Assembly: GCA_001898425.1 (NCBI GenBank)
Contig: MKTV01000045.1
Location: 180,169 to 244,168, forward strand
DNA from: Rhodospirillales bacterium 69-11
Lineage (GTDB): Bacteria; Pseudomonadota; Alphaproteobacteria; Acetobacterales; Acetobacteraceae
DNA: 64,000 nt
Direction: 5' to 3'
A model generated the notes under the pieces. It ran no database searches and was not told the DNA's origin. It was given only the letters and a program-made list of their open reading frames with translations. Position 1 is the first letter of the stretch, and each line of letters starts with the position of its first letter. Positions 1-9,515 of this stretch are shown piece by piece. Made by a program: the position numbers and the translations under genes.

Positions 1-8
1 ACAAGCGC

Positions 9-647
9 ATGGCCATGAGCATGATGCGGCGTTCGGTCGCGCATTACTGGTCGCCCACGGGCAAGGCGCGGCTGCGCGACTGGCTGGACATGGTGCGCAT
101 CATGTTGCCGCCGATCCCCGGCATCTACTCGATGCTGCGCAACGAGGCCCTGCTCGCGAAATACCAGGCGCTGGGCCGCAAGCCGGCCACCACGCTGGGT
201 TACGCGCTGCATCGCTTCTACATGGAGCGCGGCTTTCCGCTGCCGGGGGAGCCCAAGAGCTTCCCCGAGGGCTGGGGCAAGCACGAGGTCTACCACGTGC
301 TCAGCGAGTACGATTCGACGCTGCAGGGTGAGATGCTCAATGCGGCGTTCAGCGGCGGCAACACCGAGAAGCTCTGCATGGACCTGCTGCTGGCGACGCT
401 GCTGCAATTCCAGGCCGGCCGCCAGATCCTGCCAGGCCCGCACCCGACCGGCTTGCTGCAGCCCGACGCGTTCTTTCGCGCCGTCGCACGCGGTGCGGCG
501 ATGAACGTGGACCTGCTGGCCGGCGCCTGGAACATTTGGAGCGTGGTGGACACGCCGCTCGACGAGTTGCGCATCCGGTTCGGAATTCCGTTGCTCAGCG
601 ACGACGAACGTACCAACTTGATCCGGGCGGAGGCGCTGATCGTCTGA
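9..647 (+). CDS. Coq4-like ubiquinone biosynthesis family protein, 5' end uncertain
   Basis: The protein resembles the Coq4 family, a non-catalytic or metal-binding scaffold protein of ubiquinone synthesis. The visible family signature is HEVYHVLSEY followed by GEM at about residues 92-108, which matches the His-x3-His-x(n)-Glu pattern of Coq4, although the usual second residue Asp is Glu here. Length (212 aa from the first ATG) is about normal for the family. The frame stays open to the left edge, so the true start may lie outside the window; further ATGs at 15 and 21 are also possible. The assignment rests on motif and length only. A distant Coq4-like protein with another role cannot be excluded. 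Confidence 0.55.
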   Translation: MAMSMMRRSVAHYWSPTGKARLRDWLDMVRIMLPPIPGIYSMLRNEALLAKYQALGRKPATTLGYALHRFYMERGFPLPGEPKSFPEGWGKHEVYHVLSEYDSTLQGEMLNAAFSGGNTEKLCMDLLLATLLQFQAGRQILPGPHPTGLLQPDAFFRAVARGAAMNVDLLAGAWNIWSVVDTPLDELRIRFGIPLLSDDERTNLIRAEALIV

Positions 648-722
648 GCCCGTTGCGCTGTCCTTTCTCGATGCTGCGGTCGCGGTTCACGCCGAACCGC
701 CCTCTGCTGGAGAGACGTCCTT

Positions 723-752
723 GGAACACCGACCCGGGGAACACCGACCCGG
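723..752. repeat. two perfect 15-bp tandem copies
   Basis: The 15-bp unit GGAACACCGACCCGG occurs twice, head to tail, in the 198-base gap between the Coq4-like gene and the efflux operon. No gene is apparent in the gap. Confidence 0.8.
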
Positions 753-845
753 CGAAAGCCGCACCGGCGCCGGCCGGTCCGCGGAAGGCGGTCCGCGCAG
801 TCCGGCGGCGGCGTACCGACCCCTCCTCGGGGCTGCCGTCCTGTC

Positions 846-1919
846 ATGAAACGCCTGCTGGTCCTGCTCGTCCTGCTGGCCGCGATCGGCGGCGGCTACG
901 TCTATTGGGAAAAGACGACCTCGAAAGCCCCGGTCGCGGCGTCGCAGCCGCCGGTCAGCGTCTCGACCGTGCCCGTGAAGATCGCGCCGATGGTGGACAG
1001 CATCGCGGCCTACGGCAACCTCGTCTCCCGCCGCGCGGTGAACCTCTCGCCTGAGACTCCCGGCGTGGTGCGGGAGATCCTGTTCGCCGACGGGCAGAAG
1101 GTTTCGCCCGGCGCGCCGCTCGTGCGCATGGATAGCAGCATCGCCGAGGCGCAGCTGCAGTCGGCCCGCGCGCAGGCCGACACCGACATGCAGAATCTCC
1201 GCCGCATCCAGACGCTCGCGCGGCAGGGACTCGATTCGACGTCCTCGCTCGAACAGGCGCAGTCGCGCGCCTCGGCCTCCCAGGCGGACGTGAAGATCAA
1301 CGAGCGCAAGCTCTGGCAGCTCACGCTGCGGGCCCCGTTCGCCGGCACACTCGGCTCGCGCAAGGTGGATGTCGGCGCCTTCGTCAATGGCGGCGAGACG
1401 ATCGTGCGGCTCGAGGACACGAGCGAGCTGCAGATCGAGTTCCGGATGCCGAGCGAGGTGGCGCCGAAGGTGCATGAGCGCATGCCGGTGCATATCACGC
1501 TGCCCGGCAGTGACGAGGCGCTCACCGGCGCGCTCACTTTCATCGACCCCACCGTCTCGACCGACACGCGGTCGGTCCTGTTGCGCGCGGTGGTGGAGAA
1601 CCAGACCACCGCGGTGCGGCCCGGCCTGTTCGTGAAGGTGGCGCTGGACCTGGCGGTCCACCCGGAGGCGCTGGTCGTGCCGGTCGACGCGATCACGAGC
1701 GAGCTTGCCTCGGCCTATGTCTTCGTCGTGGACGACAAGTCGGTGGCCCGCAAGCGGACGGTGACGCTGGGCCTCAGCGACGGTTCGCAGGTCGAGGTGC
1801 TCGACGGCCTGCGGGCCGGCGACGCGGTCGTCACGATCGGCCAGTTCCGCCTGCGTGACGGCGATACCGTGAAGGTCGTGCCGGCGGACGAGGGCAAGGC
1901 CGCGAAGGGCGCGACCTGA
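846..1919 (+). CDS. RND efflux periplasmic adaptor (membrane fusion protein)
   Basis: This is the HlyD/AcrA-type adaptor that joins an inner-membrane RND pump to an outer-membrane channel. A single N-terminal hydrophobic segment (about residues 3-20, signal anchor) is followed by a lipoyl-like half (PGVVREILFADGQKV), a short coiled hairpin rich in Ala/Gln, the second lipoyl half (LRAPFAGTLGSRKVDVG at about 160-176), then barrel and membrane-proximal domains. Length (357 aa) is normal for this family. There is no lipobox Cys, so it is probably anchored by the N-terminal helix. It shares one base with the pump gene (TGATG), so the two are translationally coupled. The substrate cannot be told from sequence. 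No strong Shine-Dalgarno is visible before the ATG. Confidence 0.92.
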   Translation: MKRLLVLLVLLAAIGGGYVYWEKTTSKAPVAASQPPVSVSTVPVKIAPMVDSIAAYGNLVSRRAVNLSPETPGVVREILFADGQKVSPGAPLVRMDSSIAEAQLQSARAQADTDMQNLRRIQTLARQGLDSTSSLEQAQSRASASQADVKINERKLWQLTLRAPFAGTLGSRKVDVGAFVNGGETIVRLEDTSELQIEFRMPSEVAPKVHERMPVHITLPGSDEALTGALTFIDPTVSTDTRSVLLRAVVENQTTAVRPGLFVKVALDLAVHPEALVVPVDAITSELASAYVFVVDDKSVARKRTVTLGLSDGSQVEVLDGLRAGDAVVTIGQFRLRDGDTVKVVPADEGKAAKGAT

Positions 1920-4900
1920 TGTGGCTCTCCAATTTCTGCATCCGCCGGCCCGTCTTCACCATCGTCATCAACCTGATGCTGATGGTGATGGGGCTCTGGT
2001 CGGTGCAGAATCTGCAGATCCGCCAGTTCCCCCGCCTCGTGCTGCCCAGCGTCACCGTGGTGACCGCGCTCGCCGGCGCGGACCCCGAACTGATCGAACG
2101 TGAGGTCACCGCGCAGCTCGAAGCGGCGATCGGCGCGGCCTCGGGCATCGAGACGATGACTTCGACGAGCCAGGCGGGGCTCAGCACCATCCAGGTGAAC
2201 TTCAACGCCGGGGTCGATCCGAACGCCGCGCTGAACGACGTGCGCGCCAAGGTGTCGGCGGCGCAGGGCAAGCTGCCGCCCGGCATCATCCCGCCGGTGA
2301 TCACCCAGGTCAGTACCGATGGGCAGCCGGTGCTGTACCTCGCCTTCGCGGATGCGAGCCTGAGCGACATGGCGGTGACCGCCTTCGTGCAGCGGGAGAT
2401 GGTGCCGCGGCTGACCGGCATCCCCGGCGTGGCCCAGGCACAGCTGATCGGCGACCGGAAATACGCGATCCGCCTGCAGCTCGATCCGGTGCGGATGGCC
2501 GCGTACGGCGTGACCGTGCAGGACGTGAAGACGGCGCTGACCGAACAGAACATCGAGACGCCGGGCGGGCAGATCCGCCGCACCCAGGATTCGGTCTCCG
2601 TGCTGGTCGACACCTCGCTCGACGACCCGGCCGAGTTCAACGGCATGACGCTGCGCCGCGGCAGGGACGGGTTCCTGATCCGCCTGTCCGATATTGGCAA
2701 GGCGGTGGTCGGCCCCGACCAGACGCTCACCACCTTCCGCTACGGCGGCAAGTCGGCCGTGGCGGTAGGGCTGGTGCCGCAATCCACCGCCAACCCGCTG
2801 GATATCAGCGCGGCCGCCAATGCGATGCTGCCGGAGCTGCGGGCCGCGGCGCCGCCCGGCATGGTGATCGAGAATTCCTTCGACACCTCGGGGCCCGTGA
2901 AGGATTCGGTCGAGGAAGTCGCCAAGACCGTCTTCATCGCGACCGCCCTCGTGCTGCTGGTGATCCTGGGTTTCATCGGCTCGCTGCGCACCAGCCTAAT
3001 CCCGATGGTCACCATCCCGCTCTCGCTGCTGGGCACGCTGGTCTTCGCCGACCTGCTGGGATTCTCCATCAACATCTTCTCCCTGCTCGCGATGGTGCTG
3101 GCGGTCGGGCTCGTGGTCGACGACGCGATCGTCGAGGTGGAGAACGTGCAGCGCCACGTCGATGCCGGCATGAGTGCGATGGACGCCACCTTCAAGGGCA
3201 GCCAGGAGGTGGGGTTCGCGGTGATCGCGACCACCATCACGCTGGCCTCGGTGTTCGCCCCGATGGGGCTGGCCGGCGGCACGATCGGGCAGATCTTCCG
3301 CGAGTTCGCCTTCACGCTGGCGATCGCCATCCTGCTGTCGGGCTTCATCGCCCGCACGCTCTCGCCGATGATGTGCGGGCGTTTCGTCTATCCGCAGCAC
3401 CCCGGCGGCTACGCGGCCTGGATCACGCGGCAGACCGATCGCGTGGCGCAGGCGTACCGGCGGATGATCATGCGGGTGCTCGATCATCGCTGGGTGGTCG
3501 TGTTGGGCGTGGTCGCGGTGATTGCGCTGACCGGCTTCGTGGCCGGCAAGATCCCCGGATCGGTGTCGGCCAACGAGGACAATGCCTACGTGGTGCTGAA
3601 GTTCGATGCACCGCCCACCGCGAGCCTCGCCTACATCGCCGACTGGACCTCCCGGGCCGAGGCGATCATGAAGCGTGATCCCGACGTCGCCTCCACGCTC
3701 GTGATGATCGGCATGCCGCTGCAGAACGAGGCGATGTCGATCGTCTCGTTCAAGCCCTGGGGCGAGCGCAGCCGCACCTCGACCCAGATCACCAACGACA
3801 TCATGGCCAAGCTCGCCGAACTGCCCGGCCTGTTGCCGACGATCTACGCCTCCGACCCGCTGGCGGGCGTGGGCGGCGGGCAGCCGGTGCAATGGATCCT
3901 GGAGACGTCGAACGACTACCAGTCCCTTGCCGCGGCGGCAGGGGCGGTGATCGATGCCAGCCGCCACGCCAAGTCGGTGCAGAACGTCACCGTCGACCTG
4001 CACATGAACACGCCGAAGGTGATGGTCGCGGTCGACCGCGCCGCGGCTGCCGACGTGGGCGTGCCGGTCGCGACGATCGGGGCGACGATCCAATCGCTGT
4101 TCGGTGGCCAGCGCGCCTCCACCTTCGTCTACCGCGGCGACATCTACAACGTCATCATCGAGCTGCCCGCCGACCTGGCGGCCAAGTCGGCCACGCTCGA
4201 CAGCGTCTACGTCACGAGCCGCAGCGGCGACCTGATCCCGCTGCGCTCGATGATCGACATCACCCATGGCGCGGGCGCGGCCGTGCTCGCACGCACCGAC
4301 CAGCTCAACTCCGCGACCCTGGGCGCGGATCCGGTGCCCGGACACAGCGTGCAGGAAGCGACGGCGGAGCTGAAGGAGATCGCGCAATCCGTGCTGCCGC
4401 CCGGCGTGCGGATCACCGGCAGCGCGGCGGTGAAGGCGATGGAGCAGTCGGCCGCCGGCATGGGCCTGGTGATGCTGCTGGCGATCGTCTTCATCTACCT
4501 GGTGCTGAGCGCGCAGTTCGAGAGCTTCCGCGACCCGGTGATCATCCTGACGATCGTGCCGCTGACGATCTGCGGCGCCATCGTCGGGCTGTTCCTGTTC
4601 GGCGGCACCTACAATCTCTACAGCGGCATCGGCTTCATCGCCCTGGTCGGGCTCATCGCCAAGCACGGCATCCTGATCGTGGAATTCACCAACCAGCTGC
4701 GCGACCAGGGCATGAGCCTGCACGACGCGCTGGTCGAGGCGGCGACCCTGCGGTTCCGCCCCATCATCATGACCACGATCGCGACGGTGCTGGGCGCGAT
4801 CCCGCTGGCGCTCGCCACCGGTGCGGGGGCAGGGGGGAGGTCGGAGATCGGCATCGTGCTCACTGCCGGCATGAGCTTCGGCACGCTTGTCTCGCTGTTC

Positions 4901-5011
4901 ATCCTGCCGGCGTTCTACTCGCTGCTGGCGAAGCGCGTCCGCCACCCGCTGGTACCGGTCCCGGACTTCCTGTTGACGGACGCGACGATGGGCAAGCATG
5001 CGGCTGAATAA
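1919..5011 (+). CDS. RND (AcrB/HAE1-type) multidrug efflux pump
   Basis: This is a proton-driven inner-membrane transporter of the hydrophobe/amphiphile RND family. It is 1030 aa long, the normal size, and opens with the typical cytoplasmic RRPVF motif before TM1. Proton-relay residues are visible: adjacent Asp401-Asp402 in TM4 (GLVVDDAIVEVEN) and a TM10 lysine in GLIAKHGILIVEF. The two large periplasmic loops and the internal repeat of two six-helix halves are present. It is the middle gene of a three-gene operon, overlapping the adaptor by one base and the TolC gene by 14 bases. It appears intact. Drug, solvent or metabolite specificity is unknown. Confidence 0.95.
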   Translation: MWLSNFCIRRPVFTIVINLMLMVMGLWSVQNLQIRQFPRLVLPSVTVVTALAGADPELIEREVTAQLEAAIGAASGIETMTSTSQAGLSTIQVNFNAGVDPNAALNDVRAKVSAAQGKLPPGIIPPVITQVSTDGQPVLYLAFADASLSDMAVTAFVQREMVPRLTGIPGVAQAQLIGDRKYAIRLQLDPVRMAAYGVTVQDVKTALTEQNIETPGGQIRRTQDSVSVLVDTSLDDPAEFNGMTLRRGRDGFLIRLSDIGKAVVGPDQTLTTFRYGGKSAVAVGLVPQSTANPLDISAAANAMLPELRAAAPPGMVIENSFDTSGPVKDSVEEVAKTVFIATALVLLVILGFIGSLRTSLIPMVTIPLSLLGTLVFADLLGFSINIFSLLAMVLAVGLVVDDAIVEVENVQRHVDAGMSAMDATFKGSQEVGFAVIATTITLASVFAPMGLAGGTIGQIFREFAFTLAIAILLSGFIARTLSPMMCGRFVYPQHPGGYAAWITRQTDRVAQAYRRMIMRVLDHRWVVVLGVVAVIALTGFVAGKIPGSVSANEDNAYVVLKFDAPPTASLAYIADWTSRAEAIMKRDPDVASTLVMIGMPLQNEAMSIVSFKPWGERSRTSTQITNDIMAKLAELPGLLPTIYASDPLAGVGGGQPVQWILETSNDYQSLAAAAGAVIDASRHAKSVQNVTVDLHMNTPKVMVAVDRAAAADVGVPVATIGATIQSLFGGQRASTFVYRGDIYNVIIELPADLAAKSATLDSVYVTSRSGDLIPLRSMIDITHGAGAAVLARTDQLNSATLGADPVPGHSVQEATAELKEIAQSVLPPGVRITGSAAVKAMEQSAAGMGLVMLLAIVFIYLVLSAQFESFRDPVIILTIVPLTICGAIVGLFLFGGTYNLYSGIGFIALVGLIAKHGILIVEFTNQLRDQGMSLHDALVEAATLRFRPIIMTTIATVLGAIPLALATGAGAGGRSEIGIVLTAGMSFGTLVSLFILPAFYSLLAKRVRHPLVPVPDFLLTDATMGKHAAE

Positions 5012-6437
5012 GCGCGACTCACGGTCCGGCGCCCCGGACCGTCCGCATCATGCGCCCGCGCCTGCGCCGCTGGCACCGCGCCCGCGCCGCGTCTGGCTGG
5101 TGGCCCTCGGCATGCTGGCGCTGACGGTCCGCCCCGCTTCCGCCGACACGCTGCAGGACGCGCTCGCGCATGCCTACGCCTACAACACCGATCTGGTCGC
5201 AGCGCGCGCGCATCTGCGCAGCGTGGACGAGCAGGTGCCCCAGGCGCTGTCCGGCTGGCGGCCGTCGGTCACGGTGAATGGCGGCAGCGGCTACCAGACG
5301 TTCAACACCAACACGAGCCGGCTGATCCCCGCGCCGTTCGGCTACCAGCAGTACTACATCGGCGGCAACGTGCAGCTAAAGCAGCCGCTCTATTCCGGCG
5401 GCGGCACGGTGGCCGGCGTCGCGCAGGCCGAAGCGAACGTGCGCGCCGCGCGCGCGGACCTGCTGGGCACCGAGCAGACCGTGCTGATGAACGCGGCGAC
5501 GGCGTATGACGACGTGCTGCGCAGCCGCGCGCTGACCGCGCTGAACCGCGAGATCGAGGTGCTGCTGCGCCGGAAGCTGCGCGAGATCACCATCCGCAAG
5601 GACGCGGGCCAGCTCACGCAGACCGATATCGACCAGACCGCAAGCCGCCTGGCCGCGGCGTCCGCCAACCGCATCACCGCCGAGGGCAATCTCGCCGCGG
5701 CCGATGCGCGCTTCATCGCCGCCGTCGGCCGCCCGCCGCAGGAGGGCATGGCGGTGCATGGGCTGCCGCCGATCATGCCGCGGAATGTCGGGGAGGCGAT
5801 CCGCCTCGCCGAGGCGAACAGCCCGACCGTGATTGCGAGCCTGTTCCGCCTGGATGCGGCGCAGCAGGCGATCACCGTCGCCCGCGCCTCGCTGATGCCC
5901 AATCTCAGCCTGCAGGCCCAGGCGGGCAAGGATCAGGGGCAGAGCGTGCCGACGGTGGCGACGAACTCCGCGAGCCTGACGCTCAACCTCAGCGTGCCGA
6001 TCTACCAGGGCGGCGCCGCCTCCTCCAAGCTGCGCCAGGCCAAGGCCGATGCGGCGGAATCGCAGATCAAGACGCTGAGTTCCCGCCGCGATGCGCGGAA
6101 GAACGCCGAGGCGGCCTTCGCCACCTGGCGCGCCGCGGTGGACCGGCTCGCCCAGGAGCAGATCCAGGTCAAGCTCGCCGAATCCGCCTATGACGGCGTG
6201 CGCAAGGAAGCCGCGCTCGGGGCCAAATCCACGTTCGAGCTGCTGGGCCAGTTGCAGGAACTGTTCAACGCCCGCACCAACGAGGTGCAGGCGCGCTACG
6301 ACGTCTCCTCCAACGCCTATCAGCTCCTGGTGGCGATCGGCCGGTTCACTGCCGCCGACCTGCGGCTGCGGGTGCAGGCGTTCGACCCGACCGAGAACTA
6401 CAACCAGGTGCGCAACGCCGCGTCGCCCTTTCCCTGA
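4998..6437 (+). CDS. TolC-family outer-membrane efflux channel
   Basis: This is the outer-membrane channel of the tripartite pump. The Arg-rich N-terminus leads into a hydrophobic segment (WLVALGMLALTVRPASA, about residues 33-49) that ends in a plausible signal-peptidase site. The mature part shows the TolC repeat layout: two related halves rich in Ala/Gln heptads, with LKQPLYSGGG in the first half and LSVPIYQGGAASSKLRQA in the second. Length (479 aa) is typical. It starts inside the last codons of the pump gene, so it is coupled to it. It closes the operon; the next gene is almost 290 bases away. Confidence 0.93.
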   Translation: MRLNKRDSRSGAPDRPHHAPAPAPLAPRPRRVWLVALGMLALTVRPASADTLQDALAHAYAYNTDLVAARAHLRSVDEQVPQALSGWRPSVTVNGGSGYQTFNTNTSRLIPAPFGYQQYYIGGNVQLKQPLYSGGGTVAGVAQAEANVRAARADLLGTEQTVLMNAATAYDDVLRSRALTALNREIEVLLRRKLREITIRKDAGQLTQTDIDQTASRLAAASANRITAEGNLAAADARFIAAVGRPPQEGMAVHGLPPIMPRNVGEAIRLAEANSPTVIASLFRLDAAQQAITVARASLMPNLSLQAQAGKDQGQSVPTVATNSASLTLNLSVPIYQGGAASSKLRQAKADAAESQIKTLSSRRDARKNAEAAFATWRAAVDRLAQEQIQVKLAESAYDGVRKEAALGAKSTFELLGQLQELFNARTNEVQARYDVSSNAYQLLVAIGRFTAADLRLRVQAFDPTENYNQVRNAASPFP

Positions 6438-6483
6438 ACGAGGCATCCCGAGGTTCCTCGAACGACGCATCCCGAGGTCCCTC
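6436..6483. repeat. two 24-bp tandem copies after the efflux operon
   Basis: Two adjacent 24-bp units beginning GAACGAGGCATCCCGAGG and GAACGACGCATCCCGAGG match at 22 of 24 bases. The first starts at the TolC stop codon. No gene is seen in the rest of the gap. Confidence 0.75.
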
Positions 6484-6723
6484 GCGGCTGATGCGGCCTG
6501 ACCCACGCGGCTGGGCGGCGCCGGCGCACGCTGCTCAACGCCGCTGCAGCACGCCACGGGACGGCGCTGCCGCCCACCCCTGCGTGGCGCGGCGCTGCCG
6601 CAGCGCAGCAACGGTTCTGCTTTACCTCCCGCGGTCCGGGGTCGAATACTCGGCCGCAAGGCCCCGATCTACCGGTCGCGACGGGGCCGTCAAACGCGGC
6701 CGGTCCATGGGAGGATGACGAGC

Positions 6724-8070
6724 ATGACGATCACGCGACGCGAGTCTCTTGCGTTGAGCGTGGCGGCCGCCGCCGCCGCCACGCTGCCGATCCGAAACGC
6801 AAGTGCCGCCCCCGACGACGTGCCCACCGCCAAGGTCAAGCCGCTGCACTACGACCTCGAGAAGGGCGCCGAACTGCGCGTCCTGCGGCCGGCCAAGTTC
6901 ATCGACCCCGACGAGGTGTACTGGCGGGAGAATACCAAGAAATATACGGATGCGACCGGCGTCCCGGTGCGCGTCGACTTCGTGAGCTGGGAGGATATTC
7001 GCCCGCAGACCGCGGTCGTCGCCAATACCGGCGCGGGCCCGGACATCGTGATCGGCTTCAGTTCCGATCCGCAGATCTATGCGTCCAAGATCGCCGACAT
7101 GACCGACCTCGCCAGCTACCTGGGCGACAAATACGGCGGGTGGCAGGAACTCGCGGTGCTCTACGGGACCAAGTGGGGCACGAAGAACTGGATCTCGATA
7201 CCGATCGGCGGCGGCGCGGGCCCGGTGGTGTACCGCCAATCCTGGGTCAAGGAAGCCGGATACGACCGGATCCCGGATGACCATCAGGGCTTCCTGCAGC
7301 TGTGCCAGAAGCTGCAGAAGGCTGGGCATCCCTGCGGCTTCTCGCTGGGGCACGCGCTGGGCGATGCGAACGGCTTCGCGAACTGGCTGCTGTGGTCGCA
7401 CAACGCGATGCTGGTGGACGAGAAGGGGCACATCGCGCTCGACTCGAAGGAGACGATCGCTGCGCTGAAATACGCCACCGAACTGCAGAAGACGATGGTG
7501 CCGGGCACGCTGTCCTGGAACGACTCGGGCAACAACAAGGCCTATGCGGCAGGGGAGATCGGGCTGACCTTCAACGGCGTGTCCATCTACTACTTCCTCA
7601 AGAGTTCCCAGGATCCGCGGCTGCAGGAGATGGCCAAGGACACGCAGCATCAGGTGCTGCCGAAGGGGATCGCGTCGCGTTCCCCCATGTCGGCGACGCC
7701 GATGAACGCGATGGTCTTCAAGCACACGAAATACCCGAATGCGGCGAAGGACTACCTGCGCTTCATGATGGAGGCCGACCAGTATGGGCCGTGGCTGTCC
7801 AACTGCATCGGCTACTGGTCGAATTCGCTGAAGGCGTATTCGAAGATGAAGTTCTGGACGGAGGATCCGAAGCTCGCCCCGTATGCGGCCGGCATGGATA
7901 CGCCGTTCTACGACGGGTACAAGGGGCCGGTGACGTCCGCGTCGTCGGCGGTGACGGCGAACTACACGGTGGTGGACATGTTCGCCTCGGTCGCCACGGG
8001 CAACGCGACGCCGGAAGCGGCGGCCAAGCGCGCGGCGCAGCAGGCGGCGCGGTACTACAAGACGAGCTGA
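6724..8070 (+). CDS. ABC transporter solute-binding protein (family 1, sugar-type), Tat signal
   Basis: This is a periplasmic binding protein of the maltose/sn-glycerol-phosphate type (448 aa from this start). The N-terminus has a twin-arginine signal (TRRESLALS) followed by an Ala-rich hydrophobic stretch, so it is probably exported folded. Conserved features include ELRVLRPAKF, the VSWEDIRPQT region and NTGAGPDIVIGF. ATG 6724 is preferred over ATG 6715 because GGGAGG (6709-6714) sits at the right distance only from 6724. No permease or ATPase gene lies nearby on either side, so the rest of the transporter must be elsewhere. The ligand is unknown. Confidence 0.87.
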   Translation: MTITRRESLALSVAAAAAATLPIRNASAAPDDVPTAKVKPLHYDLEKGAELRVLRPAKFIDPDEVYWRENTKKYTDATGVPVRVDFVSWEDIRPQTAVVANTGAGPDIVIGFSSDPQIYASKIADMTDLASYLGDKYGGWQELAVLYGTKWGTKNWISIPIGGGAGPVVYRQSWVKEAGYDRIPDDHQGFLQLCQKLQKAGHPCGFSLGHALGDANGFANWLLWSHNAMLVDEKGHIALDSKETIAALKYATELQKTMVPGTLSWNDSGNNKAYAAGEIGLTFNGVSIYYFLKSSQDPRLQEMAKDTQHQVLPKGIASRSPMSATPMNAMVFKHTKYPNAAKDYLRFMMEADQYGPWLSNCIGYWSNSLKAYSKMKFWTEDPKLAPYAAGMDTPFYDGYKGPVTSASSAVTANYTVVDMFASVATGNATPEAAAKRAAQQAARYYKTS

Positions 8071-8113
8071 GTGGGAGACGGGGGAGGGGCCTGACTCTTC
8101 TCCCGGGTTCGTT

Positions 8114-8143
8114 CCTCGAGGCGCCCTGGTTCGCGCCTCGAGG
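8114..8143. terminator. hairpin after the solute-binding protein gene
   Basis: A perfect 11-bp inverted repeat (CCTCGAGGCGC at 8114-8124, complement at 8133-8143) encloses an 8-base loop, 43 bases after the stop codon. There is no T-tract, so it is a weak or factor-dependent terminator candidate. Confidence 0.4.
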
Positions 8144-8313
8144 GCGGCTCGCCAAGCGGGTCGCTTCGGCATCGCGCCGCCACGGAGTTGACGCCCAGAC
8201 GCACCCTCCCGCCCGGCTCATCTTCCTCCCCGGCGCACCCTCCCACCCCAAACGTACCTCCTCCCACCGGCACCCTCTACCGTCGCGCGGGCCGACCCGT
8301 CAGAATGTGAGGG

Positions 8314-9507
8314 ATGGAAATCGATCCGACCCAGGCCGAAGCCGCGCTCGCGGCGGAGATCGCCACCGCGGCGGCGGAGCGTACGCCGCTCCTCGTGCAG
8401 GGCAACGGCACGAAGCGCGGCATGCTGCGGCCGGTGCAGGCGGCGCGGACCCTCTCGGCCGCGCGGGAGAGCGGCATCACGCTCTACGCGCCGAAGGAGC
8501 TCATCCTCAGCGCCGCCGCCGGGACGCCGCTGCCGCAGATCGAGGCGGCGGTCGCGGCGGCCGGACAGCACCTGATCGCCGAACCCCCCGATCTCTCCGC
8601 GCTGCTCGGCAGCGGCGGGCAACCGCAGACGATCGGCGGCGTGGTGGCGACCAACCTCTCCGGTCCGCGCCGCGTCGCCTGGGGCGCGATGCGCGACCAC
8701 GTCATGGGGCTGCGCGCCGTGACCGGCCGGGCGGAGGTGATCCATTCCGGCGGCCGGGTGCTGAAGAACGTGACGGGCCTCGATCTCTGCAAGCTGCTGA
8801 CCGGGAGCCACGGCACGCTGGGGGTGATCACCGAGGTGACGCTCAAGGTCCTGCCGGCACCGGAGGCCACCGGCACGCTCGTCCTCCCGGAGGCGGACGC
8901 ACGCGCCGGCGTGGCCGCGCTTTCGGCCGGTCTCGGCTCCCCTTACGGCGTCTCCGCCGCGGCCTGGCTGCCGGCCGACGCCGCCGATCGCGTGCCGGAG
9001 CTGGCGGGGGAGGGGGCGGTGGCACTGCTGCGCATCGAGGAGTTCGCCGCCTCCGTCGCCTATCGCGCCGCGAAGCTGCTGGCCGAACGGGGCGGGCGGG
9101 GCCGCATCCTGGACGATGCGACCTCCCGCGCGGTGTGGCGGGCGGTGCGGGATGCGGTGCCGCTGCCGGCGCGGCCCGAGGATGCGGTGTGGCGCGTCTC
9201 GGTCCGTCCCTCGGCCGGTCCCGCGGTCCTGGCCGGCGTGCCGGACGCGCGCGGGTTCCTCGACTGGGGCGGCGGGCTGGTCTGGCTGGCGGGACCGGCG
9301 ACCGAGGCGACGCATCGGGCCGTGGCGGCGGCGGCGCGCCAGGCGGGCGGCACCTGGATGCTGCTGCGCGGCCCCGAGACCCTGCGCAACGCCGTCGCGG
9401 TGATCCCGCCCGACCCCGAACCACTCGCCCGCATCGCCCAGCGGGTGAAGGCGGCGCTGGATCCCGCCGGTATCCTCAACCCCGGTCGGCTGCAGGCCGG
9501 CCTCTAG
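8314..9507 (+). CDS. glcE: glycolate oxidase FAD-binding subunit GlcE
   Basis: This is the second flavin-type subunit of the glycolate dehydrogenase GlcDEF complex, which oxidises glycolate to glyoxylate at the inner membrane. The FAD-binding PCMH fold is visible in TIGGVVATNLSGPRRVAWG and GGRVLKNVTGLDLCKLLTG, then GTLGVITEVTLKVLP (about residues 110-185). Length (397 aa) is slightly longer than Escherichia coli GlcE. The C-terminal ILNPGRL motif is typical of this flavoprotein family. Eight bases separate it from the next small gene and glcF follows, which supports the assignment. No glcD precedes it in this window. Confidence 0.93.
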   Translation: MEIDPTQAEAALAAEIATAAAERTPLLVQGNGTKRGMLRPVQAARTLSAARESGITLYAPKELILSAAAGTPLPQIEAAVAAAGQHLIAEPPDLSALLGSGGQPQTIGGVVATNLSGPRRVAWGAMRDHVMGLRAVTGRAEVIHSGGRVLKNVTGLDLCKLLTGSHGTLGVITEVTLKVLPAPEATGTLVLPEADARAGVAALSAGLGSPYGVSAAAWLPADAADRVPELAGEGAVALLRIEEFAASVAYRAAKLLAERGGRGRILDDATSRAVWRAVRDAVPLPARPEDAVWRVSVRPSAGPAVLAGVPDARGFLDWGGGLVWLAGPATEATHRAVAAAARQAGGTWMLLRGPETLRNAVAVIPPDPEPLARIAQRVKAALDPAGILNPGRLQAGL

Positions 9508-9515
9508 GCACGCCC

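Noticed and set aside
2996..4999. A 667-codon minus-strand frame opposite the RND pump
   Set aside because: Composition is typical of a reverse-frame shadow (His/Asp/Arg-rich) and the plus-strand pump is intact and recognisable.
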